Source of the DNA: Calliphora vicina
Lineage: Eukaryota > Arthropoda > Insecta > Diptera > Calliphoridae
DNA length: 64,000 bases
NCBI RefSeq assembly: GCF_958450345.1
Contig: NC_088784.1
Coordinates: 69,961,747-70,025,746, forward strand
Reading direction: 5' to 3'
The translations under genes and the position numbers were made by a program. The notes beneath the pieces are model-generated. The model made no database searches, was not told the DNA's origin, and saw only the letters and a program-made list of their open reading frames with translations. How positions within the stretch are numbered: the stretch's first letter is position 1; every line of letters begins with the position of its first letter. This document shows positions 11,389 through 21,963 of the stretch, in pieces.

Positions 11389-11760
11389 ATTGGAAATGAA
11401 TACCCTTTATATTTCTTTTGTGAAAAATATAAATTTTATGAAAAGTAATAACTGTTACGGTTCCTGACAATAATAGGTGTGTTCAGATTTTATATGTATA
11501 TCTTAATTAAGCTTCACACAAAACAGTAAAAACAAGATAAATGCATATATATGGTATCACTGCCGCTAATTCAATTAAATACCGATTTTCGTTAGTATTC
11601 ACTGATATTAAAAAAGAACCAAAAATTAATTGAATCATAAATTTGTAACTTCATATTTAATAAAATACGATAGAAAAAATGAGAATCGGCTAGCAATTAA
11701 GCCGCCAACTAGCCGAGTGATTCGGCGGCGCTCCGATACGGCTTGTTTCTCTGTTTGGCA

Positions 11761-11971
11761 ATGGATAAAAAAGGTAAATAAAAACATAAAATTGTAGCAT
11801 TATTAATTAAACAAATATAATTTAATTATTTTCATTATTAGAAAAAAGAAAAAGTGCAAGCAAGTGGGACCAGGGCAGCGAGCGGGCTTTATTAGAGGTG
11901 TGGGCTGAAAGAATGGCAGAGCTGCGTGGCTTTAACTTTAATCAGACTTTTTATTTCTTTTAATTTATTTA
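11761..11971 (+). pseudogene. Fragment of a Myb/SANT-like (trihelix) gene
   Basis: ATG GAT AAA AAA G at 11761-11773 is followed by a GT donor. After a short intron an exon from 11842 reads AKRKSASKW-type basic sequence, then WDQGSERALLEVWAERMAEL. This is the first helix of a Myb/SANT-like DNA-binding domain. The frame then ends at TAA after RGFNFNQTFYFF, far too early for the domain. Harbinger transposons and their domesticated derivatives carry such domains, so this may be a transposon piece. The exact splice is inferred. Confidence 0.4.
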
Positions 11972-12020
11972 ATACAAAAATCTTTTTCTTTATCTTGTTT
12001 TGTTTTGACATTTTTGTTTG

Positions 12021-12066
12021 GACAGCTGATTTTGATACATAAATAATCGATAAAAATTAGAGATGA
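12021..12066. promoter_or_regulatory. Orphan promoter-like cluster: E-box, DRE, motif 7
   Basis: ACAGCTGAT (fly motif 5 type) at 12022-12030, AATCGATA (DRE) at 12045-12052 and TAGAGATG (motif 7 complement) at 12058-12065 lie within 45 bp. By comparison with the WDR89-like genes the orientation would fit a minus-strand start, but no minus-strand gene follows. Confidence 0.35.
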
Positions 12067-12129
12067 CAGTCATTCGTTCGTAATTCATAAGGTAATTCAA
12101 ACTGAATTACGTACGAACAAGGTAATTCG

Positions 12130-12981
12130 CACTTGAAATTTTGTATGGCGAATCATGTAATTCAGTTCGAATCAACCTGTTTATTTCAGAACTACAGATA
12201 TAGTTTTATTCATGTTCTTCTTGTTTATAATTTTATTTGTAACATTTTAAAATTATATTTTTGCGTGAAGTTAATTGTTAATAAGTTAATTGTTCGAAAA
12301 ATCGTCTTTTTGCTGAAGAATTTTTTTAACGGGGAAAAAGTCAAATTAGTTCCACTAGAGGCTTGGATCGACGTCAAAATCCATAAGTTTAAGTTTTTCT
12401 TAATTAATTTGCCACGTTAAAAACATAAAGTAGACATGTTATATATCAATGGATAAAGGATATTGTATATTTTTAAAAAAATACAATTTTTGACAATTGA
12501 AAAATTCATGGAATATGTACTGTTTTGAAAAATATGACAAAAACTTCTTTTTATTGAGTTTTTGCGAAGATACACATTTTTCAAATTGAAATTAAATTAT
12601 TTTTTTTTTTGAATATTTTCTGATGAAGTTAAACAATTATATAGACTTTTATGTTCTGCAAAAATAAAAACAAATTTTAAAATTTATTGTCAAGAATCCC
12701 GCAATTCCCGAAAAAGTTTTGAAAAATCACAAAATAGTATTTTTTATTTCTTTGGGTATAATATCCATACCAGGGGCGGGGCTATCGGAACTCTTTTTCA
12801 AAACCATATTGGAGAAAATATAATATTAATGTTGACTATGCGATTTGAGAATTTTTATTTTTTTTTTAAAAATTAAACTTTAAATTTTATATAAAAAATA
12901 TGCGATTTTTTTGATGGATCGGTCCCCTCGGTATCAAATATTTTACATTTAAAATATTTGATGTTTGAAATTTTACATACA
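12130..12981. other. AT-rich intergenic DNA, no gene seen
   Basis: A 95-codon plus-strand frame (12133-12420) shows no domain and looks fortuitous. CAGGGGCGGGGCTATCGG near 12772 resembles a hAT-type terminus, but no partner end could be fixed. Confidence 0.4.
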
Positions 12982-13420
12982 AACAAGTAAGAGATCTATA
13001 TTCGGCTGTGCCGAATCTTATATACCTTTCACCAAATTATACTTTAAAATAATTTTTTTTAAATTTATTTTAAGGTAAACAAAATTAATTTTTTTTTAAT
13101 TGTTTTCAAAATTTTTTTTTTCGAAATTGTTTTTTAATTTTTTAAAAAAAAAAGTTTTTTCCAAATTTTTTTAAAAAAAAAAATTTTAAATTTTTTTAAA
13201 TTTTTTTTTTAAAAATTATGACAAAAAAAATATTGTCTATATTAATGACTTAGTAATCCATATATAGATCAAAAATAGGTCAAAAATCGAGGTTGTCCCG
13301 GTTTTTTGCTATCTATAAGGATCCAGAATATATATACTTTATAGGGTCGGAAATGAAAAATGTAGAAATTACAAACGGAATGACACTCTTATATATACCC
13401 TTCTCACGAAGGGTATAAAT
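12982..13420 (+). mobile_element. DINE-like element, copy D (internally deleted)
   Basis: It starts AACAAGTAAGAG and continues to ATTCGGCTGTGCCGAATCTT, ending in ACCCTTCTCACGAAGGGTATAAAT. The microsatellite block is absent: sequence jumps from GGTTTTTTGC to TATCTATAAGGATCCAGAAT. The 3' hairpin lacks the second GTGAAG seen in other copies. Confidence 0.65.
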
Positions 13421-14124
13421 ATGGCTTTTTTATGTAAAGTTAGCTTTTCAAAAAGTATAAATTCCGTATAAATCTTTTTAAATAACTAAAAAGAAAAATA
13501 GTACTTTTATCCAAAAAATTAGCAAAAATCATCTTTTTATAATATTTTAAATTCAAATGCATATAACTTTGGACTGAGTCATGATTTTTAAACAATTCTT
13601 TTTTTGACATATACATTTGTTGTTAGTACAAAAGTGGAGAAAATCAGGAAATATTTAAATTTCAAATGCGAATATCTCCTAAGCTATAATAGATAATTGG
13701 TAGCTATGACGAGGTTTTAGTGTAGTGCACGACATGGAGATTATATATATGTACACAAACAAAGAAATAAGATCGTTTTAAAAATGTAACATACAATAAT
13801 GTTTCCTAATTTGGGGATCCTGGCCACGCTCCTGGCTGGTCCCATGAGGCCCAAATTCAAAACTTAAACTCGACAACACTTCCTCTTGCGCATGCGATAT
13901 TTCATTCGAACCTGACTAACCGTTTAGAAGTTACAGATTTATTTATTTTTTGTACCACTGTGCTGACCGAACAGATTCTATAATTTACAAGTGTATGGGA
14001 TTAACTATTTTTTGCTGTTTTTACAAATAAGAAAAAAGTTCTCTAACTAACCACTGGATATGAGAATTTATATTCAAATATTTTAGCTAGTTGTATTAAA
14101 AAAAGTAATAAACATTCATTTATT
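13421..14124. other. Intergenic stretch between repeat D and WDR89-like copy 2
   Basis: Mostly AT-rich DNA without a frame. Positions 13815-13860 (GGGGATCCTGGCCACGCTCC and on) are conspicuously GC-rich and may be a transposon scrap, but I cannot place it. Confidence 0.4.
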
Positions 14125-15977
14125 CTAATAAGGTGTAAATTTATTTGACTTTGGCTGTGATTTAATTTTTGAACTACCCGAAGGAGAACTATCTATAGTA
14201 GGACTGCTCGTTTTTGTTTCATTCCATGTTAGTGGAGTCCATATTGTTACAAAACCTCTTTCCCCCGCAGTTATAAAAATATTCGTCTTGGCATCGTATA
14301 TACTTTCACGAACAATTTGAGTATTGCCTTCAAAATTCGTATGCGGTATTAATTTCCCATTTGTTAACGTGCAGGAGCGTAAAGTTGACCTAAATAAAAA
14401 ATAAATTATTTGAAGTATAACTTGTATAAATAATGAAGACTTTTTAAAGTTGAAATAAAGTGATTGAACAAGCAGATATAAAAAAAATCGTTTTATTTTC
14501 AAATTTTAAAAACGAAGCAAATATTATTATCAGTAGTTTTAATCTAATAAGATTTTATATATATCTACATATATCTCAATCACTCAATTTAATACTTACC
14601 CATTGTTTAAGTTGGATCCGGTAAGCAACATCATATCATTATCGATAGTTCTGTGACAATCAATTAAATTACAATTTGCTTCGTTTTGACGTTTAATTAT
14701 TTCAGTTATTTTCAATCGATCGAAATCCGCAATTAGATCTCCATCAAATTCATAAGCTTTAAAATCGTTTGTATCAGTTATACAGGACACTACATCATGG
14801 CCTTTGTTATTTGTATGCCTAAAATTATATTGCATTTGTATGTTTTTAATACAAAATATATTTAAATGTCTAAAGTCTAATTAAGAATGTACATATACAA
14901 ATATATTAGTGGTAGAACTATTTAAAACAAATCGTTTAGTGGTTCCTAGTATAATTGTATCCAAATTGTTTCAGTGCGAGATAAAGAATTATTTTCCTAG
15001 CATTACCATACTGCAGGTTTAATAACAACCGATTTAAAAAAAATAAATAAATGTAAAAAGCTTACCAATTAATCTTTTGCACAGAGCTTTCAGTATTCAT
15101 TATGCTCAAAATAGCATCTTCCTCGCTATTTGCTTTGATATCAAAAATATTTATCAAACCGTCTATGGATCCGGAACATAAAAAATCAGGTTTATTTGGA
15201 TGAAAACGTAAAGAGGTTATATCGTCTTCATGACTCTCCGTGTATTTAAATAACTGATTAGATGTTCGTAAATCATAAAATAATATAAATACATGTTCCT
15301 GACGTTTCGTAGTTCCCATGGATAGTAATCGACCATTTGAATTACGATCAAAGGATAGAATATCTGAGGGAAAATTTGTATCTACAGGAACGTTCTCAAA
15401 ACGAATCACTTCATTTCGTGTTCGCAAATCCAAGAGACGTACAAGACCATTAGTTGTTCCGACCATTAATAAATTTGGTGTTTCGTCCAAAAAACGTACA
15501 CCACATATGGTTAGGGCTTGATTTTTTTTAGTTGATATTGGAGCTCTTATATATACACCATTTTCAGAACCGGTCTGAAACATGCGCACCGATCCATCTG
15601 ACAGGCCAGCTGCTACGCATGTAAAAGAACTGAAGTAAATAATTTTTTTTTTTAATATGTATGTACATATGTATATTTACTTACTCATCTTTTGCCAAGC
15701 TTAATACATAACTGCTGTCAAACGCTACGCCTGGTTCGTCATGTATTTTGTATTTATGTGTGAATAATTTCTCCAATTCCAAAGGTGTACAAGTATCATC
15801 ATCTTCATATTCATAATCGAATTCACCATTTTCCGACCTTCCATCATTATTATCACAATTTTCTGTATAGCCTACGTGATCCGATGATTGCGGTGTAAAG
15901 TATTCAGTTTCTAAATAATAAATACATAATTCATTAAAAGCTTCATTACGATGTGCAATTTATTACAAACTTTTCAT
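14125..15977 (-). CDS. WDR89-like WD40 repeat protein, copy 2
   Basis: Five exons join in frame: 15971-15977, 15685-15910, 15066-15629, 14600-14818, 14125-14389, giving 426 aa. Every intron sits at the same codon phase and homologous place as in copy 1, so this is a genomic, not retro-, duplication. Diagnostic matches are RFLDETPNLLMVGTTNGLVR, then HEDDITSLRFHPNKPDFLCS and GSIDGLINIFD. The acidic N-terminal segment is longer and different, and parts of the first blade (after GSVRMF) differ in sequence and length. The tail keeps the FTPY/TTPY ending. The 7-nt first exon (ATGAAAA) is the weakest part of the model; an upstream start is possible. It is probably functional, since no stop or frameshift interrupts the frame. 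Confidence 0.8.
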
Positions 15978-16047
15978 ATTTATTGTGGTAAAACTAAGAA
16001 GATATGCCACTAAAAACACAAAATTTCATTTGTTGACAAAATATTTA

Positions 16048-16084
16048 CAATAACAAATACAACACGTGCGATTAGTGATGACAT
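16048..16084 (-). promoter_or_regulatory. Promoter block of WDR89-like copy 2 (E-box plus motif 7)
   Basis: ACAATAACAAATA, CACGTG (16063-16068), GCGATTAG and TAGTGATG (16073-16080) repeat the block upstream of copy 1 with few changes. It lies 71-107 bp upstream of the proposed ATG. Confidence 0.6.
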
Positions 16085-16238
16085 TCTCTTATTTCTTTAA
16101 GAGTAGCATTGCCAACTATTTGATGTTAATAATATAATTACCTAACGGGTTATGTAATTATTCGTTTTTCAAATACATTTTTAAATATTTGTCAAAAACT
16201 CTACATACGATATCGACATTTCATTTAATTTGAAAATA

Positions 16239-17895
16239 CACATCTGCTCAAAATAATAGATACACCTAATTGGAAAAAATTTAAATGGCGGTAACATTGA
16301 AAATTTCCTCGCAAGCGTTAAGAATACATCATATTATTAAAATTTCTATCTGGCAATGTCATGTCAGTCAAAAATCTGGCAACTATTTGCTTTCATGTTG
16401 ATTTTTAAAAACGAATTTATTTGAATTACAAAAAATTATTTGCTCATAAAAATAGATACACATCAGTAATTTGTAATTTTTTTATATACAATTTTTTTTT
16501 GTGCAATTTTTTGTTCCTATTTACGTGAAACAGTAAGTATAATTTAAATTTTAGCAACAATTTTATAAAAAATAGGACTCTTTTGAAGAAAATGGGACGA
16601 AATCATCATTGTACCGAAGATGAGAAAAAAATTGTTCAAACGATGAGAAATCAAGGAAAATCATTACGGGAAATAGCAAAGAGCATAGGAAGATCTTTAC
16701 ATTTTGTCCAAAATGCTTTATCTAAAAAACAAAAAAGAGAAACTCGCGGTAGACCAAAGAAAACCAGTCCAGAAACAGATAGGCGGATCGTCCTTATGGT
16801 TAAAAAAGACCCTTTCATATCATCGAAAGCTATTTCTGCGGAGCTATGTAACGAAATCAGTCCACAAACAGTTCGTCGTCGTCTTTTACAAGCTAAATTG
16901 CCGGGAAGAATTGCCAGAAAAGTGCCACTAATGCGCCAAAAAAATATCAAGACAAGATTAGAATTTGCTAAAGAGCACTTACAATGGTCCGGGTGTGAAG
17001 GCGAAAAAAAATGGAGAAATATTTTATGGAGCGACGAAACAAAAATAAATTTGTTTGGAAACGACTGCCAAAGAAATGTACGCCGACCAAAAGGAAAAGA
17101 ATTCCACGTTAAATTTACAAAAAAGACGGTAAAACATGGCGGGGGAAACGTAATGGTTTGGGGTTGCTTTTCATGGAATGGTGTTGGTCCGATATTCCGA
17201 ATAGAAGATACCATGAATGCTAGTGGGTATAGAGACATATTGGAAAACGTAATGCTTCCATATGCATCGGAAAATATGCCATTAATATGGACATTCCAGC
17301 AGGACAACGACCCAAAACATAGTTCAAGATTAGTTAAAAACTGGTTCTTGGAGAATAACGTACCTGTTTTAAGCTGGCCCAGCCAATCCCCTGATTTAAA
17401 CCCAATAGAAAACTTGTGGAGTGAATTAAAGATAAGGCTTTCGAAGGAAGTTTTCAAAAATAAAGACGATTTATGGGAGAAAACGCAAAAAATATGGTAC
17501 GAGATTCCATTGGAGAAGTGTCAGAACTTGATATCCAGTATGCCCGGAAGAGTGTAGAAAGTTTTACAAAACAAAGGTGGATATACTGGATACTAGCTTT
17601 ACTTTAATAATAAACTAATTTTTTTAAGATAAAATTTATTATTAGCTTTTGTTTAATAAGAATTTTTAAAAATGTATCTATTATTATGAGCACCAAATTT
17701 TTCGAAATTTAAGAAATTTAATTTACTTTATAATATTTATTATTAATTATGAAATATTTTGTTTTTGTCATTTACTCTCCTTTTAACTATAAATAAAAAT
17801 CGACTGAATTTTTTTTATAATTTTACAATATACCATTATTTTTTTTCGTTTTTAAAAAATAAATTTTGGTGTATCTATTATTTTGAGCAGATGTG
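16239..17895 (+). mobile_element. Complete Tc1-like transposon with IR/DR ends
   Basis: The 28-bp termini are perfect inverses: CACATCTGCTCAAAATAATA.. at 16239-16266 and ..TATTATTTTGAGCAGATGTG at 17868-17895, each flanked by TA (16237-16238, 17896-17897). A second, related repeat sits about 200 bp inside each end: 16441-16462 TGCTCATAAAAATAGATACA and 17673-17692 TGTATCTATTATTATGAGCA. So each arm is about 224 bp with two direct-repeat motifs, the IR/DR layout known from Sleeping Beauty- and Minos-like Tc1 elements. Total 1657 bp with an open transposase. Confidence 0.92.
16583..17557 (+). CDS. Tc1-family DD34E transposase (intact frame)
   Basis: Cut-and-paste transposase of 324 aa, near the usual family length of about 340. 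Order of parts: paired-like helix-turn-helix (about residues 10-50, EKKIVQTMRNQGKSLREIAK), an AT-hook-like GRPKK (about 56-60), a second HTH (about 75-105), then the catalytic core. The acidic triad is visible: D151 in LWSDETKIN, D241 in FQQDNDPKH, E276 in PDLNPIENLW, with 34 residues between the last two (DD34E). A glycine-rich HGGGNVMVW box lies between D1 and D2. The second methionine (residue 4) is an alternative start. No stop or frameshift is present. Confidence 0.93.
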   Translation: MKKMGRNHHCTEDEKKIVQTMRNQGKSLREIAKSIGRSLHFVQNALSKKQKRETRGRPKKTSPETDRRIVLMVKKDPFISSKAISAELCNEISPQTVRRRLLQAKLPGRIARKVPLMRQKNIKTRLEFAKEHLQWSGCEGEKKWRNILWSDETKINLFGNDCQRNVRRPKGKEFHVKFTKKTVKHGGGNVMVWGCFSWNGVGPIFRIEDTMNASGYRDILENVMLPYASENMPLIWTFQQDNDPKHSSRLVKNWFLENNVPVLSWPSQSPDLNPIENLWSELKIRLSKEVFKNKDDLWEKTQKIWYEIPLEKCQNLISSMPGRV

Positions 17896-17897
17896 TA

Positions 17898-18459
17898 TAT
17901 GTACATAGATGTAATTTTATATTTACGTCCATTAAAGTTTAATGAAATATTAAGGCGTAAAATTGTAAGAGAAGTCCTAGAAATTCCAAATAAAGTAGCG
18001 TAGAATTAAAAAATATAAGACAAATGCTAGTTTAACATTTTTGGAAACGGATGGTGTACATTAACTTAAAGTTAATTTTGGCAAGCTATTGACCATACAT
18101 ACTGATTTTCAAAAACATAAGTCTTGAAACAACTAAGTACATGTAAATCATTGTTTTGGACGATAGAAGATAATAGTTTTATTAATAATAGTTGATTGTT
18201 TTTTAAAAAATAAAAAAACATATTGTCGATGATGAGCACTTTATAAATATAAAGTGAAATGTTAGTGAATACATCCGTAGACAATACTAAATATCCAATC
18301 ATTTTATGTTCATATATAAATTTCGATTAATATTTGACAAAAATCAATTTCAGCATTAAAATCGGAGTTTCATGATCGACCGATCAATAACGAAAAAATT
18401 GTTTTTACAGCCTGAAAATCGATTTTCAGCAATAATCGTACAAATTTACATGTCACTGG
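17898..18459. other. AT-rich intergenic DNA, no gene seen
   Basis: No coding potential recognised. The minus-strand 76-codon frame at 18072-18302 has hydrophobic, low-complexity content and no start context worth keeping. Confidence 0.4.
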
Positions 18460-18780
18460 CGTTACATTCGGCAGTGCCCAATTTTATATATCCTTAACCA
18501 AAAATATTAGAAAACTAAGCCATTGCTGTTGTATCAGCTCTGCTGTCGTCCTGCGGATACAATTTCCATTTGATACAGCTGAGTTGAAAACCTTTATCAG
18601 AGTGAGACTCGGTCCGTTCCGTATTGAAGATCCAATTATTGTGGAAACTAATATTTTTCCAGAATTTGTCCCATTATCGGTCTAAATGTAAGAAAGGTTA
18701 TTGTAGGAGACTGTTGTCGAAGGTTCTTCCCTAGGAAAAAACTTCCGGTTCATACAGCTGAGTTGATTAATACTAGAGTG
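18460..18780. repeat. Degenerate repeat scraps
   Basis: Near 18470, ACATTCGGCAGTGCCCAA then TATATATCCTTAACC is a decayed DINE-like 5' end. From 18530, the phrase TTGATACAGCTGAGTTGA occurs twice, and a related one (TTGATACAGTTGTCGCTG) occurs near 60430. It therefore belongs to a dispersed repeat of unknown class. Confidence 0.35.
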
Positions 18781-18930
18781 GTCAAACCGGTTTTCGAATT
18801 ATTCGAAAATCGATTATTTTCCAATTTTCCGGTTTTTTTAAACCGGTTTTTACAAAAGGACGGTTTTCGAGTTATTCGACAAACCGGTTTTTTTGTCTCG
18901 AATTATTCGAAAAAATCGAATATTTTTTTT
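18772..18930. repeat. Internally repetitive AACCGGTTTTCGA block
   Basis: The unit AAACCGGTTTTCGAATTATTC and variants recur about three times (18785, 18836, 18884), partly as inverted pairs. The start CTAGAGTGGTCAAACCGG resembles a hAT-type terminus, but no second end was found. Confidence 0.4.
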
Positions 18931-19159
18931 ATTTATTTTAAGATTCTGCGATTACTTTAAACAACACTTTTCTTCTAAATGTGTAATATGATTTCATGTT
19001 CAATGCCATTAACAAGTTATACATCAAGTACTAGGCGCAGTCGCGCGTTATTGTCATTTTTACAGGGTCATATTTGTTTTATGCCTTTGAAAATTTTGCG
19101 TCTGTTTGATTAAGCTTCGTATAACAGTTCCTGTTCTACGTAGTTTATAGTTGCATTAA

Positions 19160-20265
19160 ACCTTAAGTTGCATTAAAATCGGCCCAAAAATATATAACAT
19201 TTCGCTATCTTTTCATTAGAAATTCCAAATATTGAAAAATTTGACCTTTGACCTTCACGATTTAAAGGTTAACGTTTTCCGATTTTAGTAAAACTTTCAG
19301 ACCATATTTAAAATTACCAGGATTATAATACTATGAATAAGTTTTACTTAAAATTTATAACAGTAAGGAAATTGGGTTCATTCGCCTAAATATGGACAAA
19401 AAATTAGTTTTTATTGAAAATCGCAAAATTTAAATCGCAGGTACGGAAAAACTAAGAGGTATTGACATAATTTTTTCATATTTTTATTCCCTATTTTGAT
19501 CTCAATAAACCCCAGTGTGATGATCGAAAAAATCTGAAATTTTTAAAAATTTGAAAATGGAGTTTTGAAACAGCCGTTAAAAAAAATTATTTTTTTTGCC
19601 ATACCTGCGAATAGGTTAACGGTATCCTACGAAGACAAAAACTCATATACAAGTAAATATGGACATATTTTAAGCAAAAATGAGCTTTTATTTTAATTTT
19701 TCTCGAAATATCTTAATTTTTTTCCTAAATTTTTTGTTCAAGTGGCCTGAAACACGTTAATGGTCTGGCGAATTTGTAATAACTTTAAAATTTTTTAATC
19801 AAATTTTGTCATTTATATCTCATTACAACGATAATTACGTACATATTTCGATTCTTTTGCATTCAACTGCAAAAGTATTTATTTAGTAGCAAAATTTTTT
19901 CAAAAACTGAAAAATTTGCATTTTTCTCTAATTTTGGCGATAATACAGTTTTTGGGTCATTTTGAACCAAAGGAGATACAGGGTTAATTTGCAAATTTTT
20001 TTTTTAATGTAATATTCATTAATATAAATAAATCTACATATTTCTAGAAAACAATGCAGAAATTTAACGAGTTTCACCTATTTATTCCATATTAACAGTA
20101 AAATTTTGCATATATCTGAATTTTGACCTCGATGCGCGTCCAGAAATCGTTGCCGGATTTGGCTCAAATTTTCAGCACTTAACATTTAGGCCTAGTGTCA
20201 CAATATTCCACCCGGCACTCTTTGAAATCTAAAAAAAAAATCGGCTGTCACTCTAATATACATAT
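19160..20265 (-). mobile_element. Single arm of the palindromic foldback family
   Basis: Inverse and near-identical to each arm of the 2.45-kb palindrome at 36.41-38.87 kb. It runs from AAAATCGGCCCAAAAATATA near 19170 to CGGCTGTCACTCTAATATAC near 20265. Only one arm is present and the sequence left of about 19160 does not match the palindrome's loop, so this is a truncated or rearranged copy. No protein coding. Confidence 0.75.
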
Positions 20266-20529
20266 TACCTATGTACAGAATATAGTATTCTGGGGTATTT
20301 AATTTTCTCACCCCCTGAATCCGCGCCTGCTGATCTGATACTTGATAGTTTACTTTGTAAATTAAAAAATTGTCAACGATAAAACATGATATACCGATAC
20401 AGTTCAATTCCAAATAACAAAGATTTTTCTATAATTGTTCCTTATCTTATATTAACGAGATAGCAACTCATCAATTTGATTTAAACATTTTGTATACATA
20501 TGTATGTACATTCAAAAAACAAATGGAGG

Positions 20530-20775
20530 AACTTATTCAATATTCTCTATCACAGATTATTACAGATAAGACCCAAATGACAGTTCTCAAAAAAGTAATA
20601 TTGAACCGTATGGTTATTTTGACGTTCTACAAACACTTTTTAATGCTTGTGGTTTGCAGATTGAGAGAAAAAATAAAATGTTCAATAGGCAACGAGTGTG
20701 ATATATATTTGTTCCACTTTCCAAACTACAACCATTTTGACATTTTATTTTGTTTGATTCTATTGCCATATTACT
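20530..20775 (-). repeat. Interspersed repeat B, copy 2
   Basis: Inverted relative of 2850-3095: GATATATATTTGTTCC, TTGTGGTTTGCAGA and TTTTGACGTTCTACAA correspond to segments there. The overlapping 112-codon frame (20490-20828) is a by-product of this repeat. Confidence 0.55.
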
Positions 20776-20914
20776 GGAACCAGGTTATTCATATCTGTGT
20801 AATATATGCCCTCTATCTTAGATTTTAATAAACAATCAGTGTATGTAAGTTTAATATAAAAAAATAATTTTTTGCTATTTCATTGCAATTTTTGTAATTT
20901 CTCTATCTAAAACA

Positions 20915-21090
20915 AATTATATTTCTGAATGCCTCTTTTTGCATAATTACTTTTTAATTCTATTATTTTTTATATGTCTGTTTTTTTTTACAAATTTGAT
21001 CTGACCAAATATTTTAAATTGACTAAAGCGTTTTCGAAATATCGCCTATTCAATGCTACAATATAAATATGTATTTTATAGCCGGAATAG
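20915..21090 (+). repeat. Interspersed repeat C, copy 2
   Basis: Shares GATCTGACCAAATATTTTAA and the following TTGACTAAAGCGTTTTCG and ATATCGCC with the copy near 46.7 kb, and its first half with 8.34-8.47 kb. Confidence 0.45.
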
Positions 21091-21411
21091 AAAAGGCCAT
21101 CTATGTTTTTCATTTCGAATTCAAAAATAGGCATATTGTAATGAAATTTTCGAATTTCTAGAATCTCCAACAAAGAAAAAATAATGAAATCGATTTGCAC
21201 AAACCGGTGCATAATTGTGAAATTATGATTAACTAAAATATAATAAAGGCCAAGAAAAGGCCATCTATGTTTTTCATTTCGAATTCAAAAATAGGCGTAT
21301 TGTAATGAAATTTTCGAATTTCTAGAATCTCCAACAAAGAAAAAATAATGAAATCGATTTGCACAAACCGGTGCATAATTGTGAAATTATGATTAACTAA
21401 AATATAATAAA
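21091..21411. repeat. 164-bp tandem duplication
   Basis: AAAAGGCCATCTATGTTTTT and everything after it at 21091-21254 is repeated from 21255 to about 21411. Only one obvious difference is visible (AGGCATATT versus AGGCGTATT). Such identity in non-coding DNA indicates a recent event or an assembly duplication. Confidence 0.85.
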
Positions 21412-21963
21412 AGTTATCAGATTTTTTTAATTTAATAAAATTTTACCTTTTAATTTTGTTAGCTTTGCTGTTCTTATAATAAATCACTTTAATTTGTTTA
21501 TAGTTTATGAAATATGTATACATATGTTTATTTATTTATTTAGTCCATAACAATTACTTATTCCATTAAAATATGGCATTTTTGTTGAAATAATATTTCC
21601 TTTATTAACCAGTACAATAGGTTTTAGCTTAACTTGCTACTAATTTCATAAAATTAAAAGAAAATCGTAATGAAAAACACCTTTTTAAGTCTTTAATATA
21701 CAAAGTATTTTCTATATGTATAATGATTATAAAGAATTTTATAAAAAGCAATTGCTGAGTTAATCATTTACATTTAAGTATATAAAGGGCATATCAGTAT
21801 TATTTTAATACAAAAAAATAATAACAATCTTGGATTATTTATAAACATTAAAAATACACTGTAAAATATGTATAGAAAAAATTAGAATAAAATTATGAAA
21901 GCTAATAGGAATTATAAGTTATAACGCTATTAGTTTGATTTTTTTTATCTAGTCTTTGTTGAT
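21412..21963. other. 3' flank of Tmem18, AT-rich
   Basis: No gene seen. It probably contains the 3' UTR and poly(A) site of the minus-strand Tmem18 gene at its right side. Confidence 0.4.

Larger units (their letters stand above)
10603..11760. mobile_element. Element with GC-rich terminal inverted repeats, hosting two MITEs
   Basis: The left end TTGGCAACAGAGAAGCAAGC matches the inverse of the right end (CGGCTTGTTTCTCTGTTTGG). The first 70-80 bp on both sides are unusually GC-rich (CGGCGGCGGC) in mirrored order. Two smaller inverted-repeat elements (10769-11040 and 11203-11388) lie inside. No protein is encoded. The target duplication is not resolved. Confidence 0.5.

Noticed and set aside
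16651..17457. 268-codon minus-strand frame
   Set aside because: Antisense shadow of the Tc1 transposase.
20490..20828. 112-codon plus-strand frame as a possible small membrane protein
   Set aside because: It coincides with interspersed repeat B, whose other copy at 2.85 kb does not keep the frame.
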